Shown here: piece by piece, positions 7,939-16,461 of the stretch
Layout: every line of letters starts with the position of its first letter
How positions within the stretch are numbered: the stretch's first letter is position 1
NCBI RefSeq assembly: GCF_002422095.1
Contig: NZ_DITB01000127.1
Span: 1 to 25,155 of the forward strand
Origin: Flavobacterium sp. UBA6195
GTDB taxonomy: Bacteria > Bacteroidota > Bacteroidia > Flavobacteriales > Flavobacteriaceae
Direction: 5' to 3'
DNA: 25,155 nucleotides
The notes under the pieces: generated by a model
Told to the model about the DNA's origin: nothing
What the model saw: only the letters and a program-made list of their open reading frames with translations
Databases searched by the model: none
Made by a program: the position numbers and the translations under genes

Positions 7939-8763
7939 ATGAAACGAATTTTAGTTCCAACAGATTTTTCAAAACACGCAGAATACGCATTAAAAGTAGC
8001 CGCTCAAATAGCAAAAAAAAATGACGGTGAAATATTTTTAATTCACATGCTTGAACTTCCTTCTTCTGGAAACGATAGCCTTTCAAGTTCACACGAAATC
8101 CCTGAATTAATGTTTTTCAAAAATGCAGTTATTTCAAAGTTAGACAATTTAATGAATTCTGATTACTTAAACGGTATTAAAATAACTAAGATTGTTCAAT
8201 TCGAGATGGCTTTTGATGGAATTATAAAAAACGGAAAAGCTCACGATGTTGATTTAATAGTAATGGGATCACATGGATCAAATGGATTCCAAGAAATGTT
8301 TATCGGTTCAAACACAGAAAAAGTAGTCAGAAATTCTGAAGCACCTGTATTAGTCATCAAACGAGAAGAAGACAATTTTAAAGCAGAAAAATTTGTTTTC
8401 GCATCTGATTTTTCAGAAGAGATTAAAAAGCCTTTTGAAAAAGTTGTTGCTTTTTCTAACAAATTTGGTTCACACTTGCATTTAGTTAATGTGAATACTC
8501 CAAACAATTTTAAATCTACTAAAGTAGCTCAAAAACAAATGGATGAATTTGTAGCTGAGTTTAAAATAGAAAATTTTTCTACTCATATATATAATGATAT
8601 TAATGTAGAAAAAGGAATTTTACACTTTGCAAAAAGCATCGACGCCGATATCATAGGAATGAGCACACACGGCAGAAAAGGTTTATCACACTTCTTCAAT
8701 GGAAGTATAAGTGAAGATTTAGTGAACCACGCTAAAAGACCTGTTATTACTTTTAAAATCTAA
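7939..8763 (+). CDS. tandem universal stress protein (UspA family)
   Basis: A 274-residue soluble protein made of two Usp domains. Domain 1 (about 1-143) starts KRILVPTDFSKHAEYAL and carries the ATP-binding signature GSHGSNG near residues 110-116, followed by a GS plus VLVIK end. Domain 2 (about 148-274) starts KFVFASDFSEE and has STHGRKG, then NGS and the PVITFKI end. Both domains keep the G-2x-G-9x-G(S/T) pattern of ATP-binding Usp proteins, so nucleotide binding is likely. The exact stress role is unknown. The gene is monocistronic: divergent from rimP and closed by a strong terminator at 8779-8814. Confidence 0.92.
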   Translation: MKRILVPTDFSKHAEYALKVAAQIAKKNDGEIFLIHMLELPSSGNDSLSSSHEIPELMFFKNAVISKLDNLMNSDYLNGIKITKIVQFEMAFDGIIKNGKAHDVDLIVMGSHGSNGFQEMFIGSNTEKVVRNSEAPVLVIKREEDNFKAEKFVFASDFSEEIKKPFEKVVAFSNKFGSHLHLVNVNTPNNFKSTKVAQKQMDEFVAEFKIENFSTHIYNDINVEKGILHFAKSIDADIIGMSTHGRKGLSHFFNGSISEDLVNHAKRPVITFKI

Positions 8764-8778
8764 TTTCAAGATTTTTAC

Positions 8779-8814
8779 CATAAAAAAAGACCACAATTGT
8801 GGTCTTTTTTTATG
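8779..8814 (+). terminator. intrinsic terminator after usp
   Basis: A perfect 36-base palindrome (18-bp arms) whose core is GACCACAATTGTGGTC flanked by A7 and T7. It lies 16 bases after the usp stop. Its symmetry lets it also stop minus-strand read-through from the tRNA gene. Confidence 0.92.
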
Positions 8815-8842
8815 AATAACTAATACTATATTAACAACTTAT

Positions 8843-8878
8843 AAAAATAAAAAACTCCGCTTATTTCTAAGCGGAGTT
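8843..8878 (-). terminator. intrinsic terminator after tRNA-Gln
   Basis: The minus strand has an 11-bp stem (AACTCCGCTTA at 8853-8863 with its complement at 8868-8878) with a 4-base loop, followed by a U-run from 8854 to 8849. It begins four bases after the tRNA 3' end. Confidence 0.9.
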
Positions 8879-8881
8879 ATG

Positions 8882-8952
8882 TTGGCCCACAAGGACTCGA
8901 ACCTTGAATGACGGTACCAAAAACCGGAGTGTTACCATTACACCATGGGCCA
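8882..8952 (-). tRNA. tRNA-Gln (anticodon TTG)
   Basis: The 71-nt minus-strand sequence folds as a full cloverleaf. The acceptor stem is TGGCCCA/TGGGCCA, the D stem GTGT/ACAC, the T stem CAAGG/CCTTG with a TTCGAGT loop. The anticodon loop TTTTGGT gives TTG at positions 34-36. The outermost pair of the anticodon stem is a C-T mismatch. The discriminator base is A and no CCA is encoded, so CCA must be added enzymatically. It has its own promoter and terminator. Confidence 0.95.
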
Positions 8953-8981
8953 ATACCTAACAACCTTTTCGATTGCGAGTG

Positions 8982-9012
8982 CAAATGTAATGCATATTTT
9001 TTATTCTGCAAA
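8982..9012 (-). promoter_or_regulatory. consensus promoter of tRNA-Gln
   Basis: On the minus strand TTTG (9012-9009) is followed after exactly 19 bases by TACATTTG (8989-8982), a full match to the Bacteroidetes consensus TTTG-N19-TAnnTTTG. The start would be near 8976, about 24 nt before the mature tRNA 5' end. Confidence 0.85.
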
Positions 9013-9108
9013 TTTTTCTAAAAAAAATATTAAAAAAATTATTTAACTAATATTATAAACAAAAAAATAGTTTCTTTGTAGGAGAATATAGAAAAAACAA
9101 TTTACAAT

Positions 9109-12100
9109 ATGAATTCATTCAACTTTAAAAAGTGGAACACTATTCTAGGATGGTCTGCTTTTATGGTAGCATTAATTACTTATTCATTAACTGTAGAGCC
9201 TACCATGAGTTTTTGGGATTGTGGTGAATACATTGCAACATCAGCCAACTTAGAAGTAGGCCATCCGCCGGGAGCACCACTATTTCAAATGTTAGGTGCA
9301 TTTTTTGCTATGTTTGCCTTTAGTCCTGACAAAATTGCATTGATGGTGAACTATCTTTCTGTATTTTCAAGTGCTTTCACTGTTCTTTTCATGTTTTGGT
9401 CGTTAACCATATTATTAAAAAAAATAATTGTTGGAGAAAAAGAACTTTCTGCAAACAATGCTATAATGATTTTAGGTAGTGCTACAGTCGCTTCATTATC
9501 GTTTACCTTCACCGATAGTTTTTGGTACAATGCCGTAGAAGCCGAAGTGTATGCAATGGCTACATTTTTAATTGCATTGTTGTTTTGGTTAGGATTACGT
9601 TGGGAACAAGAGATAAATACGCCTCGTGGAAATAAGTGGCTTCTAATAATTTCATTAGTTATTGGACTTTCTTTTGGGGTTCATTTTATGGCTCTACTTA
9701 CTTTTCCAGCTATTGGATTTCTATATTTTTTTAAAAAATACAACAATATTACCATTAAAAGCTTTCTGATTGCAAACGTTGTGATTATAGCTATTTTACT
9801 TTTTATTTTCAAACTTTTACTTCCATACACACTGGCTTTCTTTGGTAAAACCGAAATTTTCATGGTAAATAATCTTGGAATGCCATTTAACTCGGGAACC
9901 ATTTTTGCTTTCATTTTAATTGTTGTTGCTTTCTATTTTGGTTTAAATTATACAAAGAAAAAAGGACATGTTTTTTACAACACCTTAATTTTAGCGACTC
10001 TTTTCATACTAATTGGGTTCTCAACATGGATGATGCTACCTATTAGAGCCAATGCTAATACTCCAATCAACGAAAATAAACCATCAGATGCTGCAGAAGT
10101 TTTAGCGTATTATAATCGTGAGCAGTATGGAGAACAAAAATTATTTTACGGACCACAATTTTCCGACACCTATTCTGGATTAGACCCTGTAACACCTTAT
10201 TTAGACGACAAACCTAACTATGAGCGTGATTATAAAACTGGTAAGTATGTAATTACAAACGATTATAAAAACGCAAAACAAAATACTGATGATGCCCATA
10301 AAGCTTTTCTTCCAAGAATGTGGAGTAATGAGCACAGAGAAAATTACATGATTTTTACCGAGCCTCTTGAATTTAGGATAAATCCTGAATATGCTCACGA
10401 AGATGAATTGGTTCAAATTGTAACTCAATTTCGTAAAGCATATGAAGCCGGCGAAATAGATGAAGAAGACTATGATAAATTCTTAAAAGGATATGGAGAA
10501 TATCTAATTGTAGACAAGCCTACTTTCTTAAACAACATGAAATTCATGTTTCAATATCAATTCAATTATATGTATGTTCGATATTTGCTTTGGAATTTTG
10601 TTGGAAGACAAAGTGATGTTCAAGGCAAATACGATAACACAAATGGAAATTGGTTAAGCGGAATTAATTTTATTGACGAAATGTTAGTTGGAACTCAAAA
10701 AAATCTTCCTACCGACATGCAAAATAACAAGGGAAGAAATACTTATTTCTTTTTACCTTTTATTTTAGCGATTATTGGAATGATATTTCATGCTAAAAAA
10801 GATATTAAAAGTTTTTATGTTTTATTGGTTTTATTCTTATTTACTGGATTAGCATTAAAAATCTACTTAAACGAAAGACCTTTTGAACCAAGAGAACGTG
10901 ATTATGCCTTAGTAGGTTCGTTTTATGTTTTTGCTATGTGGATTGCTTATGGTGTTTATGCTATTTTTGACACTTTGAAAAAATACATTCAGCCGAAAAC
11001 TGCAATTCCTGTAGTTTTAGGTTTGAGCTTAATTGCTTCTCCCGTATTATTGGCTGCTGAAAACTGGGATGACCATGATCGTTCAAATAAAGACACAGCT
11101 TACACTATGGCAAAAGCTTATTTGGATTCTTGTGAACCAAATGCCATTCTATTTACCATTGGAGATAATGATACTTTCCCACTTTGGTATATGCAAGAAA
11201 TTGAAGGTTACAGAACCGATGTTCGAATTGTAAATACTAGTTTATTTATGACGGATTGGTACATTGACCAAATGAAAATGAAAACACACAATTCGGAGCC
11301 TATTCCTAGTTCATTTAACCGAGAACAATATAAAGGAAGTCATAGAGATTATAGCTTGTATGTAGAAAGAACGAAAGATCCTTTGTTATTAGACGATATG
11401 CTTAAATTCATTGCTTTAGAGGATGAAAGAGCAAAAATCACATTAAATAATGGTCGTAAAATCAATTATTTCCCATCGAAAAAGGTAATTTATCCTGTAG
11501 ATAAAGCTGCTGTAATTAAAAACAAAGTAGTGTCGGAGAAATTTTATGATTCTATAGTTCCAGCTATCGAATTTGAAATTAAAGATGACGCTTTATACAA
11601 AAATCGCTTAATGATGTTGGATATCGTAAACCAAAACAATTGGAAACGTCCTATTTATTTCACTGGTGGAAGTTTTGGTGAAGACGATTATCTTTGGATG
11701 AAAGATTATCTTCAATTAGATGGTATGTGTTTTAAATTAGTTCCGATTAAAACTCCAGTAGATTCACCTAGTCCTATGAAAATGGGTCAAATAGATTCTG
11801 AAAAAATGTACAATATCGTAATGAAATGGGATTGGGGAAATAGTGGAAAACCTATTATTTACCATGATCCAGAAACACGCAAAAACAGTATTAGTTATAG
11901 AACTAATTTGGCTCGCTTGATGGAAACCTTAATTACAGAAGGCAAAAAGGATAAAGCTGAAAAAGTAATTGATTTAGCAATGAAAAATATGCCAATTCAG
12001 TATTTTGAATATTATTCTTTGTTAGAGCCTTTTGCGGCTGGATATTATGAGGTTGGCAAAAAGGACAAAGCAAGAGCAATTCTTGCCCAAGTAATAAAAA

Positions 12101-12309
12101 AATACCAAGAGAACTTAACATTCTACAATGGATGGAAACCTAGCGAACAAAACTTTGGCGCTATGGATATAGTTACCGATATCGAACAATACAGAAGCTT
12201 GCTTCAAGCTGCTAAAAACGCTAATGATTTAGAGTTTTACAACAAAGAAAAAGTGAAGTTTAACAATTTCAATAAAATGTTTCAACGTTTCGGTAGAGAT
12301 ATGGAATAA
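9109..12309 (+). CDS. DUF2723 / glycosyltransferase family 117 membrane protein
   Basis: A 1066-residue integral membrane protein. The N-terminal DUF2723 region has the family motif SFWDCGEY at residues 34-41, in the first loop after membrane segment 1 (about 12-29), and HPPGAP at 52-57. About a dozen hydrophobic segments follow to about residue 655, broken by a large soluble loop (about 315-545). The C-terminal 400 residues are soluble and include GDNDTFPLWYMQE and a TPR-like helical part near the end with two GKKDKA units. Current databases place this family with GT-C-like glycosyltransferases (GT117); the acidic residues in the first loop fit such a fold, but donor and acceptor are not known to me. 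The gene appears to be transcribed alone, ahead of a deacetylase gene. Confidence 0.88.
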   Translation: MNSFNFKKWNTILGWSAFMVALITYSLTVEPTMSFWDCGEYIATSANLEVGHPPGAPLFQMLGAFFAMFAFSPDKIALMVNYLSVFSSAFTVLFMFWSLTILLKKIIVGEKELSANNAIMILGSATVASLSFTFTDSFWYNAVEAEVYAMATFLIALLFWLGLRWEQEINTPRGNKWLLIISLVIGLSFGVHFMALLTFPAIGFLYFFKKYNNITIKSFLIANVVIIAILLFIFKLLLPYTLAFFGKTEIFMVNNLGMPFNSGTIFAFILIVVAFYFGLNYTKKKGHVFYNTLILATLFILIGFSTWMMLPIRANANTPINENKPSDAAEVLAYYNREQYGEQKLFYGPQFSDTYSGLDPVTPYLDDKPNYERDYKTGKYVITNDYKNAKQNTDDAHKAFLPRMWSNEHRENYMIFTEPLEFRINPEYAHEDELVQIVTQFRKAYEAGEIDEEDYDKFLKGYGEYLIVDKPTFLNNMKFMFQYQFNYMYVRYLLWNFVGRQSDVQGKYDNTNGNWLSGINFIDEMLVGTQKNLPTDMQNNKGRNTYFFLPFILAIIGMIFHAKKDIKSFYVLLVLFLFTGLALKIYLNERPFEPRERDYALVGSFYVFAMWIAYGVYAIFDTLKKYIQPKTAIPVVLGLSLIASPVLLAAENWDDHDRSNKDTAYTMAKAYLDSCEPNAILFTIGDNDTFPLWYMQEIEGYRTDVRIVNTSLFMTDWYIDQMKMKTHNSEPIPSSFNREQYKGSHRDYSLYVERTKDPLLLDDMLKFIALEDERAKITLNNGRKINYFPSKKVIYPVDKAAVIKNKVVSEKFYDSIVPAIEFEIKDDALYKNRLMMLDIVNQNNWKRPIYFTGGSFGEDDYLWMKDYLQLDGMCFKLVPIKTPVDSPSPMKMGQIDSEKMYNIVMKWDWGNSGKPIIYHDPETRKNSISYRTNLARLMETLITEGKKDKAEKVIDLAMKNMPIQYFEYYSLLEPFAAGYYEVGKKDKARAILAQVIKKYQENLTFYNGWKPSEQNFGAMDIVTDIEQYRSLLQAAKNANDLEFYNKEKVKFNNFNKMFQRFGRDME

Positions 12310-12326
12310 CAGTTTATAAATAATTA

Positions 12327-12369
12327 AAATGTTCCAAGTGAAAGAAATTTCGTTTGGGGCATTTTTTTT
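12327..12369 (+). terminator. probable terminator after the DUF2723 gene
   Basis: AAATG at 12327-12331 can pair with CATTT at 12360-12364 through a long stem that includes several G-U pairs (TTCCAA against TTGGGG). A run of eight T follows at 12362-12369. It is imperfect but well placed, 18 bases after the stop. Confidence 0.65.
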
Positions 12370-12385
12370 ATGCTAATTTTACAAA

Positions 12386-13024
12386 ATGAATTTCAATTGG
12401 GTTAAAACAAATAAATGGATTAAAAAGATTTTCAATCATCTGGTTTGGGATATACCAAATTCGGAAAATAAAATCTATCTAACGTTTGATGACGGGCCAA
12501 TACCTGAGGTAACCGAATGGGTTTTAGATGTTTTAAAATCAGAAAACATAAAAGCGACATTCTTTTGTATAGGTGATAACATTAAGAAACATCCTGAAGT
12601 TTATAGGAGAATCCTTCAAGAAGGACACCAAACAGGCAATCACACTTTCAATCATTTAAACGGATGGAAAACCAAGACAAATTATTACATCGAAAATTTC
12701 AAATTGTGTGAAACTGAACACTCAAAACTGAACCCAGAACACTCTTTTCTATTTCGTCCTCCTTATGGAAAAATAAAACCAAGTCAATCTAGAGAAATTA
12801 GACAGTTAGGCTACAAAATAATTATGTGGGATGTATTAAGCTATGATTTTGACCAAAACATTTCTGAAGAGAAATGCTTAAAAAACGTGATTTCAAACAC
12901 ATCACAAGGAAGTATTATCGTTTTTCACGATAGTCTAAAAGCAGAAAAAAATCTGAAGTATGCACTGCCAAAAGCAATACAAATTTTAAAAAATAAAGGG
13001 TTTACTTTTGATGTAATAAAATAA
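12386..13024 (+). CDS. polysaccharide deacetylase family protein (NodB domain)
   Basis: A 212-residue protein that is almost all NodB domain, a metal-dependent N- or O-deacetylase of sugars. The motifs are complete: TFDDGP at 33-38 (catalytic base and metal Asp), NHTFNH at 85-90 (metal His86 and His90), RPPYGK at 124-129, MWDVLSYD near 147-154, and FHDS at 180-183 (catalytic His181). There is no clear signal peptide; the short basic and aromatic N-terminus could bind the membrane. The substrate cannot be read from the sequence (peptidoglycan, capsule or another glycan). The ATG follows a TAATTTTA box by only four bases, so the transcript may be nearly leaderless if that box is a promoter. Confidence 0.88.
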   Translation: MNFNWVKTNKWIKKIFNHLVWDIPNSENKIYLTFDDGPIPEVTEWVLDVLKSENIKATFFCIGDNIKKHPEVYRRILQEGHQTGNHTFNHLNGWKTKTNYYIENFKLCETEHSKLNPEHSFLFRPPYGKIKPSQSREIRQLGYKIIMWDVLSYDFDQNISEEKCLKNVISNTSQGSIIVFHDSLKAEKNLKYALPKAIQILKNKGFTFDVIK

Positions 13025-13062
13025 ATTTTACTACAACTTATCATACGAGTGAAATCGAAAGA

Positions 13063-13359
13063 CTATACTTGTTCTTGTACTAAAGAAATCAAAGTATTAG
13101 CATCAAGTTCGCCACTTTGTCTCCACACCATTTGTCCCTCTTTGTAAATCATTAAAGTAGGTAACCCTTTAATACGAAGCGCATCGGCTAATTCTTGATT
13201 CTTATCCACATCAATTTTAATTACTCGTGCTTTATCCCCTAAGGCTGCAGCTACATGACGTATAACTTCATTCATAGCAACAGAAGGTTCATTCCACTCT
13301 GTAAAGAAATCGATTAGCACAGGTACTTGAGCATCGATAAGTTCTCCAAATTTTGACAT
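13063..13359 (-). CDS. thioredoxin-fold protein without active-site cysteines
   Basis: A 98-residue protein with the whole thioredoxin outline. It has the central strand and buried Asp (VLIDFF, Asp17), the active-site helix start EWNEPS at 21-26, the VIKIDVDKN strand at 46-54, the cis-Pro loop GLPT at 65-68 and the final Gly and helix. The WCGPC motif is replaced by WNEPS (22-26) and the protein contains no cysteine, so disulfide exchange is impossible. A binding or chaperone-like role is inferred; the partner is unknown. I used the ATG at 13359; a TTG nine bases upstream is less likely. It lies downstream of the metallophosphoesterase gene with its own possible promoter. Confidence 0.85.
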   Translation of the reverse strand: MSKFGELIDAQVPVLIDFFTEWNEPSVAMNEVIRHVAAALGDKARVIKIDVDKNQELADALRIKGLPTLMIYKEGQMVWRQSGELDANTLISLVQEQV

Positions 13360-13410
13360 AAATTGCAATTTATTAGTATCAAAAAATTATTTTTCAAACA
13401 AAATAATATA

Positions 13411-13418
13411 CAAATGTA
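13411..13418 (-). promoter_or_regulatory. candidate -7 box for the thioredoxin-like gene
   Basis: The minus strand reads TACATTTG, an exact TAnnTTTG match, 51 bases upstream of the ATG and after the metallophosphoesterase stop. No TTTG lies at the expected -33 position, so this is a partial match. Confidence 0.45.
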
Positions 13419-13432
13419 GCATTTTTACTGAA

Positions 13433-14662
13433 TTACGCTACTTTTTCTCCTTTTTTTAATTCAATTACCGTAATTTCTGGCATAATTCCAACACGACCTG
13501 GATACGCATGGAAACCAAAACCACGATTTACATAAATATATCTTCCTGCATTTTCATATAAGCCAGCCCATTGCTTGTAAACATATTGCACCGGACTCCA
13601 TTTTATCCAACCCGGAATTTCTATCCCAAATTGTAACCCATGTGTATGCCCCGAAAGCGTTAAATGATAATGATTGTCATCGTGCTGAATTTTCTCATCC
13701 CAATGACTTGGATCGTGACTCATTACAATTTTGAAATCTTCTTTGGATAATCCTTTTGAGGCCAAATTCAAATCGCCACGCTCACCGAATTTTCTTCCCC
13801 AGTTTTCAACTCCAACAATTGCTAATTCCTGATTGTCTTTTTTGATTTTTACATGCTCATTCAACAACAACTTGAAATCAATCTTATCATGAATCGCTTT
13901 GATATTCTCAAAATTTCGGGCTTTATCTTGTTTTGACGGCCAATCCACATACTCTCCATAGTCGTGATTTCCTAAAACAGAAAACTTTCCATATTTTGGA
14001 TTATGAATTCCTTTAAAAGTATCAATCCATGGATCCATTTCGGTTGCATGAGTATTCACAATATCACCCGTAAACAAAACCATATCTGAATTTTGCTCAT
14101 TAATCAAATCAATTGCATACTGAATTTTTTCAGCATCATCAAAACTTCCACTGTGAACATCCGAAATATGCGTAATTGTAGTTCCATCAAAAGCATCAGG
14201 CAAATCTGGGAAAAACAGCGTTTGTCTGATTACTTTGTAATTGTACTTTCCAATAGTAATTCCGTATAAAAAAGAAGCAAACGGAATAGTAGCTATCCCT
14301 AAAGCAATTTGACTCACAAAACGTCTTCTTTCAGGTAAAAAACTTTCAGAACCACTTTTAGTTATTACACCAAATAAACCTGCAAAAAATCGAACAATAT
14401 CTTCTCCAAATAAAATGATAGTCAACAATAATTTTGGCACATAAAGTAATAATAACAACCCGAAAGTCATCATCGTTTGTGGTGTTTGCCCTACACTACG
14501 ATCAAAATTAGTCAATTGATAAACGATATAAATCAAAGCAATTGCCGAAGTGATAAAGTAAAATACAAAAAATGCTTTGGATTTAATCAAAGTTTTAAAT
14601 GCCTGAAACGCATAAATTTCAAGAATGACAACAAATACTAAAAAAACAATCCAACGAATCAT
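13433..14662 (-). CDS. membrane-anchored calcineurin-like metallophosphoesterase
   Basis: A 409-residue protein. Residues 1-140 hold about four hydrophobic segments (roughly 5-22, 31-50, 64-84, 116-135). The catalytic domain follows and has every metal-binding motif: DVH at 168-170, GD at 199-200, GNHD at 231-234, SHD at 315-317 and GHTH at 338-341. The closing motif NRGFGFHAYPGRVG is typical of the YkuE/YaeI-like branch. Members act on phosphodiesters, and some relatives cleave UDP-diacylglucosamine in lipid A synthesis; the substrate here is not shown. The domain probably faces one side of the inner membrane through the N-terminal segments. The thioredoxin-like gene follows on the same strand after 73 bases. 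Confidence 0.88.
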   Translation of the reverse strand: MIRWIVFLVFVVILEIYAFQAFKTLIKSKAFFVFYFITSAIALIYIVYQLTNFDRSVGQTPQTMMTFGLLLLLYVPKLLLTIILFGEDIVRFFAGLFGVITKSGSESFLPERRRFVSQIALGIATIPFASFLYGITIGKYNYKVIRQTLFFPDLPDAFDGTTITHISDVHSGSFDDAEKIQYAIDLINEQNSDMVLFTGDIVNTHATEMDPWIDTFKGIHNPKYGKFSVLGNHDYGEYVDWPSKQDKARNFENIKAIHDKIDFKLLLNEHVKIKKDNQELAIVGVENWGRKFGERGDLNLASKGLSKEDFKIVMSHDPSHWDEKIQHDDNHYHLTLSGHTHGLQFGIEIPGWIKWSPVQYVYKQWAGLYENAGRYIYVNRGFGFHAYPGRVGIMPEITVIELKKGEKVA

Positions 14663-14732
14663 TAGCTCTTTTTTTTTGCAAAGTAACTACAACTTTGTCA
14701 ATTCAATAGGTATTTATTAAAATTTTAACGAT

Positions 14733-14771
14733 AAAAAAAGGCTGTAAAACAAATTTGATTTACAGCCTTTT
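14733..14771 (-). terminator. intrinsic terminator after the DUF4394 lipoprotein gene
   Basis: Arms AAAAGGCTGTAAA (14736-14748) and its exact complement (14759-14771) enclose a 10-base loop. On the minus strand the stem is followed by a run of seven T. It lies 20 bases after the DUF4394 stop and ahead of the metallophosphoesterase gene. Confidence 0.88.
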
Positions 14772-14791
14772 AAATTAATAACTAAAACTCT

Positions 14792-16324
14792 TTAAAATCC
14801 TAATCCAACAGCCATTGCAGTTACGTTTGGTGAAAAATTCACTACACGAGTTGCAGCACCAGTTGTTAAATTAATTCTGTATACTGCTTGTGTTCCATTT
14901 ACAGTTAAAATTGAGAATGCTTCATTACTATTTCCTCCAATATCAAAACCATTCATAGAGGAAGCAGTTACACCTAAACTTCCTACTAAAACTAACGTTC
15001 CATTGTTTGGTGGATTTTGTAAATACAAATTATTATTATTAGTATCAATTACAAAAAGCTGAGTACTTGTGCTTTGTGCAAAATTATTAGTGTAAGCAGC
15101 AGCAGTAACAGATGGTGTTCCTGGGTTTAAATTACCATCAGTTGCCACAACAGTTCCTAAATCTGGATGTAAACGTAAGTTTTGTCCTGTATTGCTAACT
15201 AAACGAATTCTATCAACCGTTGGGTTAAAATCAAAACCAAAATCTGTACCAGAAAGCGCCGGAGATAATCCTGAACCTACAACTGAAACCTGACCATTAG
15301 CTGTATTAATTGTCAACAATCTACTTTGATTCGTTACTGCATATAATGCACCATTTGCTGGTCTAAAATCTAATCCTACAATTTGTTCGTTAGTATTCAT
15401 TCCTGTTAAGGCAATTGAATTAGACGAACCTAAAATTGGATGAATTCTATATAACATGTTAGAAGAGGAAGTTGCATAAGCAATTGGTTTTGATTTAAAC
15501 GCTACTTCTACAATTTGCTGTGAAAAAGTTCCAATCCAAGTAGCTTTTCCAGACATTAAACTGATTGTATATAATCTTGATTCATTATTTTTGTTGTTCA
15601 CTGCCATTGCATAGTTAGAATCTGGTAAAATATCCAATCCTCCAATTCCTTCAAAATCTACTTCTAAAGCCCCTACAAGTTGTAAAGCTCCATCATTTGG
15701 TGGATTTTGAAGATACAACTTATCAGTAGCATAATCGACATCATACAACATAGTTGCTGTACTTCCCGCAAAACTGTTTGTATATCCAACTGCTTCAATT
15801 TTAGCATTCATAACACCATTGATACTTCCATCTGTCGCTACAACACTACCTAACTCAGGATGCAATCTTAAATTTTGACCATTATTCGAAACCAAGCGAA
15901 CTCTATCTACCGTTGGATTAAAATCAATAGAACTTGAAGTACCTTCAATCAGTGGTGAAAACGGAGCTGTACCAAGTGGCGTTGCTAATCCCGAAGTTTC
16001 ATTAATAATGTACAAGCGGCTTGTTGAACCCAATCCATACAATTGACCTGTTGCAGGACGATAATCGATGCTAATAATGTTTTCTCCTGATTGCAATCCC
16101 GTTATTGTTAAATTGCGAACTGGTGCTTCCAAATTTCTAGCATTAAAATAGTAAATCTTATTGTCATTACTAAGAGCAGTAAAATTTACCAAAGGAGCCA
16201 CTTCTGGCATTGGAGTTGGCTCTGGTTGAGGCATTGGAGCAGTATCGTCATCCGAACATGCTACAAAAATTGTCAAAAGACTCATCAGTAAAACTGATTT
16301 CACAGGTAATAAAATTTGTTTCAT
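14792..16324 (-). CDS. DUF4394 lipoprotein with two tandem domain copies, probably surface-exposed
   Basis: A 510-residue protein from the ATG at 16324. A lipoprotein signal ends FVAC (Cys23), followed at once by SDDD, which resembles the acidic surface-export signal of Bacteroidetes lipoproteins; surface location is inferred. A Pro-rich stretch (about 28-43) precedes two homologous DUF4394 halves. The near-identical segment FNPTVDR-[VI]-RLVSN-x-GQNLRLHP starts at about residues 135 and 366, a spacing of 231, and YLQNPPN occurs in both halves. The predicted fold is mostly beta, propeller-like with repeated LY.I.. strands. No enzyme motif is visible, so binding or adhesion is more likely than catalysis. 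An upstream GTG could add seven residues but is less likely. It is monocistronic with its own terminator. Confidence 0.85.
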   Translation of the reverse strand: MKQILLPVKSVLLMSLLTIFVACSDDDTAPMPQPEPTPMPEVAPLVNFTALSNDNKIYYFNARNLEAPVRNLTITGLQSGENIISIDYRPATGQLYGLGSTSRLYIINETSGLATPLGTAPFSPLIEGTSSSIDFNPTVDRVRLVSNNGQNLRLHPELGSVVATDGSINGVMNAKIEAVGYTNSFAGSTATMLYDVDYATDKLYLQNPPNDGALQLVGALEVDFEGIGGLDILPDSNYAMAVNNKNNESRLYTISLMSGKATWIGTFSQQIVEVAFKSKPIAYATSSSNMLYRIHPILGSSNSIALTGMNTNEQIVGLDFRPANGALYAVTNQSRLLTINTANGQVSVVGSGLSPALSGTDFGFDFNPTVDRIRLVSNTGQNLRLHPDLGTVVATDGNLNPGTPSVTAAAYTNNFAQSTSTQLFVIDTNNNNLYLQNPPNNGTLVLVGSLGVTASSMNGFDIGGNSNEAFSILTVNGTQAVYRINLTTGAATRVVNFSPNVTAMAVGLGF

Positions 16325-16430
16325 AATTAATTTGTTTTTCTTCACTTACGAAAAACATGAAATGGTGGTTTTATTTTTCTGAGATTTTTTCTGAATTAAA
16401 CAAAAAAGTCCAAAAACACATATATTTTTA

Positions 16431-16438
16431 TAACTTTG
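16431..16438 (+). promoter_or_regulatory. candidate -7 box for polA
   Basis: TAACTTTG matches TAnnTTTG exactly and lies 23 bases before the polA ATG, leaving a leader of about 17 nt. No TTTG is seen at the expected -33 position. Confidence 0.55.
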
Positions 16439-16461
16439 AAAAAATATAGAATACCATAATT

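Noticed and set aside
8853..8878. Inverted repeat as a possible attachment site beside the tRNA gene
   Set aside because: The stem with U-run reads as the tRNA terminator, and there is no integrase or duplicated tRNA end nearby.
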